NCBI GenBank assembly: GCA_009731375.1
Contig: BJOX01000122.1
Coordinates: forward strand, 899,661-963,660
DNA: 64,000 bases
Direction of reading: 5' to 3'
DNA from: Paulinella micropora
Taxonomy: Eukaryota > Cercozoa > Imbricatea > Euglyphida
Part shown: piece by piece, positions 42,068 through 52,634 of the stretch
Layout of the letters: the number at the start of each line of letters is the position of its first letter
Numbering within the stretch: position 1 is the first letter of the stretch
The notes under the pieces: model-generated
Told to the model about the DNA's origin: nothing
The model's database searches: none
What the model saw: only the letters and a program-made list of their open reading frames with translations
Position numbers and translations under genes: made by a program

Positions 42068-43291
42068 TCACGACTTTGACTTTTGTCTGCGAGCTCCTGC
42101 CCCGTGGTGCCGCCTATGCGCCGCGTCAGTGGCCCACAGAATTTCTCTCTGTTTTGCAACCACCTCATCCGCCTCTAGCCTGTATTTCCAAACCTCCTTA
42201 CCGAATTTCTGAAACATTGCCTTGTCCACAAACCTGTTTAGCCAAGCTCCTTACTTGCTTAGGCCGAGTTCGTATCCCAGGTCTGCTTTCAAAAGGGCCA
42301 GCTCTAGGGAGCTGCGGTTGGTGCACCATTGCCACAGCTTCCCTTGGCAGCAAATCGATTCCGCGGCCTCCTGCAGCCAGCCGGGGGGCAGCCCCCGCTT
42401 CTTCGCGGCCGCTGCCTCGGTTAGCCACTTCAACACTTTCCTAGCCTGAGACGACGAGAGCCGGGGTCTGCCCCCTGGCGGGGCTTGGCCCTGCTGGGGC
42501 CGTGGCGGAAAGTAACACGGGCGTCTTGTCTGTACCTGCGTGAGGGTTTTGTCCATCTGCACAATCTGGTCGCTTTGGTAGGTGCTGCACGGCCATCCTG
42601 TAGTTTGGCTAGAGAGTATATACCATAAACAGCTATCCAAGATATTTAAAAGCGTGCTGTTTTCTGCCTTCAGGCAAAGTCCCTTCACGTCGCGCCTCGG
42701 CTGCCTTGTTTTGTCGAGCACTACGATTAGCGGGGTGGGGGAGCAGGGTTCGAAATTATTGTCCGTGGGGCAGGTCCCTACGGGCAGGAACTGTGCATGT
42801 TTGAATAGTATTGCATCGCGGTTTTTCTTGGCTACGTAACAGCCGTCGAAGCCTGCGTCTAGGAACAAGGTGGTTGCGCCTCGCTGGGCTAAACAAGCCG
42901 CGTCACGTTTGCATTGCTTAGCAAAGTATTACTCGTGTATCTTAGCTACTGTAGATACAGTAGCCCGGGACCGAATAAAAACATCAGCTGTAAAACGTAT
43001 TAAAGTCAAGACTACTCTTGCTAAGTTAGTCAAGAGCGCCAGTGTGCGTTCTGGGTGTTGGTCCAAGCGCTCATCAGCACTTAGGTCGTTGAGTGGCGTC
43101 TGCTCCCCAATTTGCAATTCGGCTTTCAGCTGAGTAACCGTCAAACCGGTCAGATCGTTCCTAGCCCAGTTTTGTGTTGCTTCAATCTTTTGGAGTTGCC
43201 CTGCCTTTCTTTTCGTAGGAATAAAGCACGACTTCTATTCTCTGTGCTTCTGTGCTAGTACCATTAGATGCTGAGCTAATCGGGGCCGACA
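42068..43291 (-). pseudogene. Orphan gene with two in-frame TAA codons and a frameshift
   Basis: ATG 43291 (MSAPISSASNG), frame break near 43215, then TVTQLKAELQIG (strand-helix as in the gene at 41105). Protein-like sequence runs straight through TAA at 42929-42931 into QCKRDAACLAQRG, LFLDAGFDGCYVAKKNRDAI and PLIVVLDK. It runs through a second TAA at 42251-42253 in the same frame into RFVDKAMFQKFGKEVWKYRL and a basic tail, to TGA 42068. About 405 codons. TAA ends other genes here (for example 36506 and 38393), so a changed code is unlikely and the stops look like inactivating mutations. Confidence 0.5.
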
Positions 43292-43420
43292 TGACAAGGG
43301 CCCGGGGGGGGGGGGGGGGGGGAAAANNNNNNNNNNNNNNNNNNNNNNNNNNNNNNNNNNNNNNNNNNNNNNNNNNNNNNNNNNNCCCCCCCCCCCCCCC
43401 CCCCCTTCCTAGCCCTTTTC
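43292..43420. other. Poly-G, gap (43327-43385) and poly-C
   Basis: G-run, N gap, C-run in that order; likely contig ends in homopolymer. Confidence 0.9.
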
Positions 43421-43480
43421 CCTCGCACCAATTGACGTGAAACAGAACCTTGACTGCGATTCCGTGTATCTCGGTTTCAT

Positions 43481-43765
43481 TCAACCGCTGACCAATCTGC
43501 CACACAAAGTGAGCCCGGCCCCCCTCACCCCCCCTCGCCGCGCTCCCTGTTTACCCAGTGCAGTAAAAATTAAAACGCCAAAGTCCATTTGGTGTCGGGA
43601 GGTCAGCGGCGAAGCCCCGTCTTGCACCGCGCCGTGCCGCCTGAAGCTACCAGCAGAGATCCATTTGCGGCTAGCTACTGACGGATCTACATTGCTCCGC
43701 TGGGCTCTGCGGGCTGCCTCGCCGCCCGACCCCACGTCAAAGAGGTCAGCGGGGTGCCACCAAGG
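43481..43765 (-). pseudogene. Partial copy of the gene at 44710-46900
   Basis: 43559-43765 aligns with 45381-45590: shared protein strings DPSVA-RKWI, FRRH/IRRH, QDGASPLTSR and a W-W-x-P/N-D start. It is cut by the G-run/gap at 43766-43816 on one side and unrelated sequence on the other. Confidence 0.7.
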
Positions 43766-43938
43766 GGGGGGGGGGGGGGAGGGGGGGCNNNNNNNNNNCC
43801 CCCCCCCCCCCCCCCCTCTCCCCCGCCGCCTCGCCTTCGATACAGCGCCAGACTGCAGAAAAGTCAATCTAAAAGAGTTCGCAGTGTGTACTATCTATCA
43901 CAGCGACAGTTTTTTATCTTTAATTCAACAAACCTGTT

Positions 43939-44713
43939 TTAACGTCCTAGCGGGCGCGGGACCCACCCGGTAACTTTTACGTTGGTAGGAAAGACACTCA
44001 GGCTACTGCACCAATTTTCCTCGTTTGGCACAGAAACCTCGGGCACGGCTTGATCGTCGGAAAACTTCAGCTCAAACTTTCTGCATTTGAAGCCGGCCTG
44101 CACCTCAAAGCGTTTTAAGCTCGTGCAACCGTCAAACGTCACCTTGACGTGACCTTTAGCGATGTTCCAATTTTTATGTAACTTAATCTCTTGCAGTTTC
44201 TCTAGACACGCAAGATGCAAGTCCTCACGTAGGGCGAGACAGGGTAAGTGAATTCGCTACAGAAAACGACAGGAGCTAACCTTCAGATCTAATCCGCTCG
44301 GCGGCGACTTTTCTACCTGCTCCAAACTCAGAATATCAGCTGAACACTTATTCACGTTGAGAATCCAGTCCCCTGCGACTCTAATATTCAGTTCTTTTGT
44401 ATAATGGCTTGTCGAATCGACAGACAAGGTACGTCTGAGCTGACGTTTCTCATCCGGCTTATAATTAAGCATCTCTGACCTCTGTGCGGCGGACACTCGA
44501 ATTTTTTCAGCTTGTTGCATTCTGTCGATAGTAGCTCCAAGCCCCCCGGAAGGGTCGCCTCGCCTCACTAAACAAAAACGACCTCAGCTCTGCAGACGGG
44601 CCCACTCTTAGCATGTTCGTGATCCCTCCGAGCGCTACGAGCTTGGGTTTGATCTTCACAAGCTTCAAGGGGGAAGTAGTTCCCGTTCTCCCTGGTGAGA
44701 ATTGTGTGCTCAT
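43939..44713 (-). pseudogene. Decayed LRR-like gene
   Basis: Protein-like segments in at least three frames: LKLVKIKPKLVALGG from ATG 44713; then AGDWILNVNKCSADILSLEQ; then VTFDGCTSLKRFEVQAG, KCRKFELKFSDDQAVPEVSV, ending near 43939. The C-x-S-L-x-x-F pattern matches the irregular repeats of the 1,057-residue gene in block 1, linking the two blocks. Its ATG overlaps the stop of the preceding gene (ATGA). Confidence 0.45.
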
Positions 44714-46900
44714 TTTGATCGCAGGCTTCGTTGCCTACCAAAAATAAACTCTTTACCAAGGGGCGTCTTGGGGGCGTTGTCTCCCGCACCGATAAGGTGC
44801 AGGACCGCCCTTTCTGCCGCGGCCCAGTACTCTTTTTTGATCCCCCTACTGACGTCAGGGGTGGGCAGCGGGTTGAACTTGATTTTGCCATCCTGTTTGG
44901 TTAAAGGCGATAAGCTCCGCCTGCTTCTGAGTATCTAGCCCTTCTAGCGCTGCTTTTTTTTGTCACGATTGTAGTATGCTAACAGCAGCGCGCTGGCAAG
45001 CGTTGTCCGTTCCTGTCCACGATCAGCCCTGCCTGTCGCAGGCCAGGTCTTGCTGGTCGAGTTAAACAAAGCCGTGCGTTTTTTCTGACGCTTTTCTTAT
45101 TAGGACAGAGCTGCGCTTGTGTTACTTTCTGACCACAAGGCGCCGGTATTCTTCCCAGCCCGGCTGCAACAAAAAAACTCCCGACGTTCCACAGATCGTA
45201 GTGTTTGGGTAGCGGTGCCTTAAAGAAATCAGCCCTTGCGTCTTTCGTCCATTCCCTATCCAATAACGCCCTGTCAGGAAAGACTTGGCGCAAGACGCTC
45301 TTCATGGCGCCGAGGATGGGCAGCGGTATGTACAAACCATAGAGTGCGGGATTATGTTCTAGCAAATAACTGCACAGTGCAGTAAACATTAAATCGCCAA
45401 AGTCCTTTGGGTTTCGGGAAGTCAGCGGCGAAGCCCCGTCTTGCATCGCGCTGTGCCGCCTGATGCCACCAGCAAAGATCCACTTGCGTTCAGCCACTGA
45501 CGGATCTCTATTGCGCGGCTGGGTTGCGCGAGCTGTCTTGCCGTCCGTCCTCATGTCAAAGACGTCATTGGGGTACCACCAGATGTGACCCCGGGGCTCT
45601 TCCGGCAGGACAAAGAGATGGGCATGCCCGTAGTACTGTTTGTCCTCCTCCCACAACGCGTCCATCAGCCCGGAACAGGCGGCCACCACCGACTTTTCGT
45701 TTCCGTCTTCGCAGGAACTGCACAGTGCTTGGCGCAGCCTCGGCTGATATTCTTTCTCGGAGAAAGGGAAATTTAGCTCGGGACGCTCTGGCAGGAACGG
45801 ATCTTCTTTAAATTTGCGCTTAAGCCAATCCTCTGCCGCATCCTTCCATTTATCAGTCATGCCTGCTTTCTGCAGGAATTTGCGGGTTCTAGCGCCCTTG
45901 GCTTTTCTAATCTCGCCAGAAAGCTTTTGGTGTTCATTGGTTGTTTTAGAGCGTTCAAAATATCGGTAAATGGTATCATCCAAGTCGCGATCATTATCAT
46001 CGCCGATGTATATGGCAGAGCCCGCGACATACTCGTTGAATTTGTTGACTTCGTCAACTGCAACTTCCAGAAGCTCGCTCTTAAAGTCGAAGCCTAGCTG
46101 TACCAGCATGTCCCTGACGCCCTCGGCATACAAAAACTCAAAGGCGATAGTCTTCCAGAAATAGTCCCGATAGTTGTCCGTGCCTCGCAGCAATGCCTGC
46201 CCCTTTGGCTCACTCATTTCAAGGGCTTTGCGCAGGCGTGTTCGCTCCTTTGCTACTTTTGTTAATTTTGACTGCAGCGCTTTCACTCTGCCGTTGGGGG
46301 GCAGCTTGAAAACGACACGCGAGCCATCGACCAGCCCAAAAAACTGGCGCGTGAACGCTTTCTTGGCCTCAGAGTCTTCAAGAGGACAATACCCATCGTC
46401 GTCGGCTGGTCGGACCAGCGTATACGGAGAGCGCGGGCGAGACTTGCGCACCCGGTACAGGATTTCGAGCACGACGGCGTCGACATCGGCTACACGCAGA
46501 TCGCAGGGCAAATAAATGCCCTGTTTGGGCGGTTTGGGATGACGAAGCTCCGTTGTGCAGGGTATGAGGTACATTCTTGTGGCAGTTTTTTTGTTTTTGG
46601 CGGCCGCGTGCATGCTACGATGGCAGGCCTTTTCTCCTTGCAGTGCTTCCGTAATTAGCGCGTTCGAATACAAATCACAGGTGCCTCCTTTACACAGACT
46701 CTTCAACTGCACCATAAAACCTACCGACGCATGATCCTGAAGCACACCTGTCAATACTTCCTGGTCGTCGGGCCTCGGATAGACCACCGAGTCCCAGATA
46801 TTTGCATGGCTGAGCTTGTACACGATTTCTATCAGGGCTTGCCATGCGTAAGCACGGCTCCCCCAGGGGGGGGGGGGGGGGGGGGGAGGGGGGGAGGGGA
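44710..46900 (-). CDS. Orphan block 2 gene, over 700 residues, N-terminus cut by a gap
   Basis: The frame is open from the gap at 46901-46921 to about 45000, then continues with frame changes near 45000, 44945 and 44905 (LLLAYYNRDKKK, GIKKEYWAAAERAVLHL) to TGA 44710. The long intact part is about 640 residues and well balanced in composition: PYTLVRPADDDGYCPLEDSE, YRDYFWKTIAFEFLYAEGV, HIWWYPNDVFDMRT. No family recognised. A partial copy lies at 43481-43765. Moderate GC. Confidence 0.6.
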
Positions 46901-46975
46901 NNNNNNNNNNNNNNNNNNNNNCCCCCCCCCCCCCCCGCCCCCCCCCAACACACACACACACACACACACACTCCT
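46861..46975. other. Poly-G, gap (46901-46921), poly-C and (CA)n
   Basis: Homopolymer-flanked gap followed by a CA dinucleotide tract at about 46949-46971. Confidence 0.9.
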
Positions 46976-47007
46976 GTCAAAGAGACCACCGCAAAGAGCA
47001 GAGGGCG

Positions 47008-47334
47008 TTAGACATGTCCCAGCCCAGCCGGCGCAGCTCCCGTACGGCCACCAAAAGGCGTCACGTCCAGCGCCACGGCTTGTACGCCGTGCCCGATCTG
47101 GTACTGCAACGCGCTCAGCCAGGCCCTGGCCTGCTTGCGCTCGTCGGCGCCATGCAGTGGCGGAGACATCTCCTTGGTCTTGGTTTGGGTTGGTCTAGTC
47201 CCGCCAATGGCGGGGGTCTCGTCGTCGTGACGGCGCTTCCTTTTGCGCCCGCGCACTTGCTCGCAGGTGGGGCCGGCCCCGGACTCTAGGTCGGCGTTGC
47301 CTGTTAGCAGCTCCCAGAGATGGTGTGCTCTCAT
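47008..47334 (-). CDS. Small basic protein, 108 residues
   Basis: ATG 47334 to stop at 47008. It has a strong basic cluster (RGRKRKRRHDDE) that could be a nuclear signal, then a helical C-terminus. No domain. Its length and clean start make it plausible. Confidence 0.4.
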   Translation of the reverse strand: MRAHHLWELLTGNADLESGAGPTCEQVRGRKRKRRHDDETPAIGGTRPTQTKTKEMSPPLHGADERKQARAWLSALQYQIGHGVQAVALDVTPFGGRTGAAPAGLGHV

Positions 47335-47493
47335 GGGGGGATTATCTGTCTCCTTTTGATCTGGAAGAAAAAAACCAGAATAATGAGCGCAAAGCCCTCA
47401 TTTTTTTACGCAGAAGCCTGACAAAAAAAATTGCAAACCCTAAGGAAAGAGAAGAAAGAGGAGGGGGGGGGGGCGGTAAGGAGGGGAGAAGCG

Positions 47494-47542
<49 letters not shown>

Positions 47543-48288
47543 NNNNNNNNNNNNNNNNNNNNNNNNNNNNNNNNNNNNNNNNNNNNNNNNNNNNNNNNNN
47601 NNNNNNNNNNNNNNNNNNNNNNNNNNNNNNNNNNNNNNNNNNNNNNNNNNNNNNNNNNNNNNNNNNNNNNNNNNNNNNNNNNNNNNNNNNNNNNNNNNNN
47701 NNNNNNNNNNNNNNNNNNNNNNNNNNNNNNNNNNNNNNNNNNNNNNNNNNNNNNNNNNNNNNNNNNNNNNNNNNNNNNNNNNNNNNNNNNNNNNNNNNNN
47801 NNNNNNNNNNNNNNNNNNNNNNNNNNNNNNNNNNNNNNNNNNNNNNNNNNNNNNNNNNNNNNNNNNNNNNNNNNNNNNNNNNNNNNNNNNNNNNNNNNNN
47901 NNNNNNNNNNNNNNNNNNNNNNNNNNNNNNNNNNNNNNNNNNNNNNNNNNNNNNNNNNNNNNNNNNNNNNNNNNNNNNNNNNNNNNNNNNNNNNNNNNNN
48001 NNNNNNNNNNNNNNNNNNNNNNNNNNNNNNNNNNNNNNNNNNNNNNNNNNNNNNNNNNNNNNNNNNNNNNNNNNNNNNNNNNNNNNNNNNNNNNNNNNNN
48101 NNNNNNNNNNNNNNNNNNNNNNNNNNNNNNNNNNNNNNNNNNNNNNNNNNNNNNNNNNNNNNNNNNNNNNNNNNNNNNNNNNNNNNNNNNNNNNNNNNNN
48201 NNNNNNNNNNNNNNNNNNNNNNNNNNNNNNNNNNNNNNNNNNNNNNNNNNNNNNNNNNNNNNNNNNNNNNNNNNNNNNNNNNNNNNNN
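47335..48288. other. Poly-C stretch and 746-N gap
   Basis: A C-run of about 49 bases leads into the largest gap (47543-48288). The short sequence before it holds no gene. Confidence 0.95.
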
Positions 48289-48293
48289 CCAGC

Positions 48294-48999
48294 TCACCGT
48301 CGATAAGAGAAGATAGGTTGGTATGGACGCGCACGGGGATCGCGCGCGCGACCGCCAATGAGCTTGGTTAGTAACCTGCTAGCCCCAAGCAGGGCCGGCG
48401 GCAGAGCAAAGCCAGAGGGGATTGATGCCCGATGATTTGTAATTGGAGCCAAAAGGTCGCCACGTAGCGCACCACCCTGAAACTCTGTCTTCTGGCCTCG
48501 GGGCACCGACTGCCTCGGCATTCCTAGGACCAGGCCCCAGAGCTCGCTGCACAGCGCGCTTGGTAGGTGCTGCATTACTTGGTCGCTGTGAAGTTCGGCT
48601 AAGGACAATCTTTAGTTCGGTGCGGCGCTTCTTGTCAGACCTCTCCCCAACGGCCGACTCTGCAGGGCTGCGCTGACCAATCATTTTAGTAGGTACTATC
48701 CCCCTCTTCTTTTCCCTCCATTCCGGGACGGCGGGGATCCGGATCTTATTTTTTGCCCGTTTTGTTTTTCTTTTTGGGAAAGATATGTTTTTAGCACTCT
48801 CCTGTCCTCTCTGTTCTCTCTTATGCATTCTAATTACTCCGCATCCGGGGGGCAACTGCGTTGCGTCGGTCGATTGATCACAAAGATACAAAAGTTTTTC
48901 ATTAAAGCTCGACATCTTACGCACAGCTTGCAAGGTCTCTCCTACTACGTAAACCCCAACCCTTGTCGACCGCGGGTCGCAATAAGCGGCCGCGCCCAA
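48294..48999 (-). CDS. Orphan block 2 coding segment, frame-disrupted
   Basis: Protein-like frame from about 48999 (FNEKLLYLCDQSTDATQL, then a Lys/Arg-rich stretch KRKTKRAKNKIR). It changes near 48605 to LAELHSDQVMQHLPSALCSE and runs into the gap side at 48294. It could be the 3' part of the ankyrin gene upstream or a separate gene. Confidence 0.35.
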
Positions 49000-49043
49000 C
49001 GTCTATTTCTGAATAATAAAAGCGGCTCCCCAAATTTGCACAA

Positions 49044-50432
49044 TCATGTTGATCCAGACATACGCGCGAATCTCAATGCAGAAGAAGCCCCTAGATAGCT
49101 AAGCACGCGATCGATATCCCGAACCCTTCTGTGCCGAATGAACGGCCCGTCCCGCTGCACCGCGCCCGCGAGGTCCAGAGATAGCCTCTCGCGCGCAGCC
49201 ATTTCTTGAGGAATGCGCAGCTGCCCCGGCTCTTCCAGGTTGTCATGATGATCATGCAAAAAGTGAAACAGGATGTACAGGTCGTGCGAGGTCAAGACTA
49301 GTGATTCTCGGGGGCTTGGTTGTACACTTGCTCTAGCACCCCCACCGGAGACTCGCGGTCGAAGAGCTTAATGTGCTTACAAGCCGCATTTGAGCTGAGC
49401 ATTGCATGTAGCAGCCGGCGCCTGTAGCGACGCTTTTCAGCCAAGTCTATTGAAGCGACAGACAAGAACAGACATCGGAGCAGCCACACCAAGCCTTGCC
49501 CGACAGTGTCCCTCTTTATGTCCGGCGCTGACACGAATGCTTTGACCATGCCCGCGGGCCCGCGGTTCGGGCGCGAAGCTCCTGGGCTCGGCGGCAAAGT
49601 CCAGAGCCACTCTTAGAACGCTAGCGCCTTCGTATTGGAGGTTAGGATCTGCCCCTTGCTGTAGAGCCCAGGCCAGCTTTGCGGGGGGGCCAAACCTAGC
49701 CAGCCGCATCAGCAGCGTAACGCGCCATTGGTCAGGCTGTTTAAAGTCGCTGGGGAGGTCGATGCGACCTGCCACGTCATGAACAACGCGCCTAAAATCT
49801 GGCTTGACGTGCCAAACAGGTCCAGCGCGCGCCAGGTATACTCATCATGAATCTTTGGGCCTACTGTAGACAGGAGCTCTTTCTGCAGGTCTTTGTCGCT
49901 GCTTAGTACTGTCAATAAAAGCTTGTGCACTCGCAGGAGACACACAGCCCCCAGCTGATCATCGCCCAAAAGCAACAATTTGTGTGTGAGCAATTTGATT
50001 AGCCACTTGTAGAGCTCCTGCCTGGCTTCTATGGTGGCGCTCCTGATTTCTTGTAGGACTTTCCCAAAGTTCCGAGCCCTTCTGAGCAGTTCCCGCTCTA
50101 GCAGCCAGCGGCGGGAGGCTCTGTATTCTTTCTCGAGCTCTCTCGACTGTTGCAGCTGTCGATCGAGCCTGGTCCAGGCCTCTACGTACTTGCTGTGTTT
50201 GCATAGTGTGATCGCGTGAGTATCCACATAGTGCCGAAACCTTGAGGTAACCAAGTCCCTATCTCTGCAGCTCCCCGACCTTGTGTTCCTTGATCGGAAT
50301 AAGCTCTAGGTCCAGTGGCGCTGGCGTCTCAACGTTGAGCACGTACACTTTGCCATCGGTGTCCTTATACTCGCAAGTGCACCCTACGTATCGGTCGGCA
50401 TCGGTCCACCGTAATGGAGGCGGCCCGTCCAT
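49044..50432 (-). CDS. Ankyrin-repeat-like protein, frame-disrupted
   Basis: ATG 50432 opens a beta-rich start (CTCEYKDTDGKVYVLNVET). Frame changes near 50262 to a Leu/Arg-rich helical region (RSATIEARQELYKWLIKLL), near 49770 to an ankyrin-type unit (TLLMRLARFGPPAKLAWALQ, then QGADPN), near 49560 and near 49297, ending about 49044. About 460 residues. Ankyrin proteins are among the commonest expanded families of large DNA viruses. Only one unit is clear. Confidence 0.5.
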
Positions 50433-50479
50433 TGCTTCGGACTTTTAAGAAAAAAGATTGTCGTTTCCAGAAAGGCGGA

Positions 50480-50625
50480 CGTACCCCCCCCCCCCCCCCC
50501 CCCCTTTTTTTTTTTTTTTTTTTTAAAAAAAACCNNNNNNNNNNNNNNNNNNNNNNNNNNNNNNNNNNNNNNNNNNNNNNNNNNNNNNNNNNNNNNACCC
50601 CCCCCCCCCTCCCACTTTGTTATCA
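50480..50625. other. Poly-C/T/A homopolymers and gap (50535-50596)
   Basis: C-run, T-run and A-run before the gap and a C-run after it. Confidence 0.9.
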
Positions 50626-50725
50626 TTGCTTTGTTTCAAAGAAAACTCCCAAGAATAATCGTAGTGCCTGACTGGCATCATGTTTGTACAACCGACAGAA
50701 GCTCGGCCGCCTGGGTAAGCCGCGA

Positions 50726-51535
50726 CTACCTTTTAGGCAGCATTCCGCTGCAATCCCTGCACCCTGTCAGCACGCCCGCGAGCAGCAACACGTAGTCGTT
50801 CACGCGCAGCCCACATCCTGCCTTCCAGTTCGCTTGCGCGTGCTGGGACTCACTACCGGGTCGGTAGTCTTGCGTAAATTCCACGGGGCCCGCCTCCCCA
50901 AACCAACAACCCGCCTGCCAGCTCACGGCCACAGCTAGTACCTGGCTTGGGTTGACAACCTGCTGTCCACCCTGCCGCAACTCTTGTAGCACCAGCGAGA
51001 GTATCCGCCTGGCGCCCGCTAGCAGCCGCTCCTGGAGTCCCCCGGACGCCTGGCACTGGTACTCCCAAGCGAGGCACGTAAGCGCAAAGCCCAGAGCCAG
51101 CCTAGCCGCCCGGGCTTGGGCGGGGGCCCCACTGTCGTTCCGCAATCGGAGCAGGCAGGCTTCTCTGGGAGCCACGTACCTGTAGTTCGCAAACCAGTCC
51201 ACCCAAACGCGTGTTTTGGGCCCCGGCCAGCCAGCAGCAACTTGTCGGCCAGGAGAGCCTCCAACCAGAAAGACTACTGCTTTTTGCTCTGTCCTGCGCA
51301 CTACCGCCCCGGCGTACTCTAGCAGGCCCTGGTACAGTCCCTGCCAGACGGCCTGTTCGGCGCCACCAGTACTCCCGGAAAGTAAATGTGTGACGCCACG
51401 CGGGCACCCGGAACAAAAAGGCCCCGGAGGAGGGGCCAGTTTGTGCGTACACTTTTGCTCGTGCAGAGTGGCTCTGGCAGCTAGGATCTGGTACAAGCGT
51501 TGCTTGAGCTCTGCATGCAGGGGCAAATCAATCAT
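50726..51535 (-). CDS. Intact orphan protein, 269 residues
   Basis: ATG 51535 to TAG 50726 without a break. Helical, Ala/Leu/Gln-rich (LKQRLYQILAARATLHEQK; QERLLAGARRILSLVLQEL) with several Trp and Cys. No family recognised. It is the last gene before the right edge of block 2, followed outward by a C-run and (CAA)n. Confidence 0.5.
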   Translation of the reverse strand: MIDLPLHAELKQRLYQILAARATLHEQKCTHKLAPPPGPFCSGCPRGVTHLLSGSTGGAEQAVWQGLYQGLLEYAGAVVRRTEQKAVVFLVGGSPGRQVAAGWPGPKTRVWVDWFANYRYVAPREACLLRLRNDSGAPAQARAARLALGFALTCLAWEYQCQASGGLQERLLAGARRILSLVLQELRQGGQQVVNPSQVLAVAVSWQAGCWFGEAGPVEFTQDYRPGSESQHAQANWKAGCGLRVNDYVLLLAGVLTGCRDCSGMLPKR

Positions 51536-51605
51536 CTTTCAGGGCTTCCCGTCCCTGAAAGCCTTTTTCAATAAGAGAAGAAAGAATTGGGAGGGGAGGG
51601 GCGCT

Positions 51606-51635
51606 TCCCCCCCCCCCCCCCCCCCCCTCTTCTGC
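51606..51635. repeat. Poly-C tract at the right edge of block 2
   Basis: About 22 C residues in intergenic sequence. Confidence 0.9.
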
Positions 51636-51849
51636 TCTTAATTCTCACACGAGGTTGTGGGGAGGGCGAGAAAGGGGAAGGGGGGGAGAAAAGGTCGGGG
51701 TTCGGAAAGAGAGCGAGAGAGATAATTGGTTTGTGCTTCCCTTGCCGTATATACATTAAATACTCTAAACCTTGGGTCGTCACGGAGAATATCTATTGCA
51801 ATAACAGTGTACATGGTTTTTTGAGACATGCCCACAAAAGAGTGCACGC

Positions 51850-51880
51850 AACAACAAACAAGAAACAGAAACAGAAACAG

Positions 51881-51916
<36 letters not shown>

Positions 51917-51973
51917 ACAAAAACAAACAACAACAAACAACAAACAACAACAAACAACAACAGCAACAACAGC

Positions 51974-52004
<31 letters not shown>

Positions 52005-52015
52005 GCAGCAGTAGC

Positions 52016-52056
<41 letters not shown>

Positions 52057-52224
52057 AGAACAACAACAACAACAACCACAACCACCACAACCACAACCAC
52101 CACCACCACAACAACAACCACAACAACCACAACAACCACAACAACCACAACCAAAACAACAACAACAACAACAACAAGAACAACAAGAACAACAAGAACA
52201 ACAACCACAACAAACAACCACAAC

Positions 52225-52259
<35 letters not shown>

Positions 52260-52280
52260 GCAACAACAACAACAACAAGT
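51850..52280. repeat. (CAA)n / (CAACCA)n microsatellite
   Basis: About 430 bases of CAA with CCA and GAA variants. Translations (poly-Gln, -Asn, -Thr) are artefacts. Confidence 0.95.
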
Positions 52281-52289
52281 GGGGACATA

Positions 52290-52634
52290 TACGACAACAT
52301 TATATTGCATGTGTATGAACCATACGAAGCGGTTCTGGAGCGGGCAGGCGCAACGCCACGGCAGTGCCAAGATACACCCCCGTCCCGTGTTGGTCCAGAA
52401 GTTCCCGAGCCCTGGACAAGGATGAATAAGCTTCAGAAAATTGTTTGTCAAGAGATGGTGGAACTCTTAATTCCAATCGAAGCACCTCGTTATAGATCTA
52501 CCGACAACATAAGGATCGTCGCTGTGCTACAGAAGCTTCGCCCGCTCAGCAGTGGCGTTCTGCACACAGGAATCGACTGGCTGGACGAGAAAGGACACTC
52601 CTTGGCTTCCCTTAGCTTGCAGTACCAAGTGTAG
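52290..52634 (+). CDS. Possible host terminal exon or retrocopy ORF
   Basis: The frame is open from the repeat to TAG 52634, with an ATG at 52422 (MNKLQKIVCQEMVELLIPIE). Balanced composition (RIVAVLQKLRPLSSGVLHTG) suggests real coding sequence. No domain recognised. AATAAA and a poly(A) tract lie 850 bases downstream. Confidence 0.35.
   Translation, partial: YDNIILHVYEPYEAVLERAGATPRQCQDTPPSRVGPEVPEPWTRMNKLQKIVCQEMVELLIPIEAPRYRSTDNIRIVAVLQKLRPLSSGVLHTGIDWLDEKGHSLASLSLQYQV

Noticed and set aside
42251-42931. Reassigned TAA codon in the viral block
   Set aside because: TAA ends the genes at 36506, 38393 and 23618 with non-coding sequence after it, and the polymerase genes contain no internal TAA.
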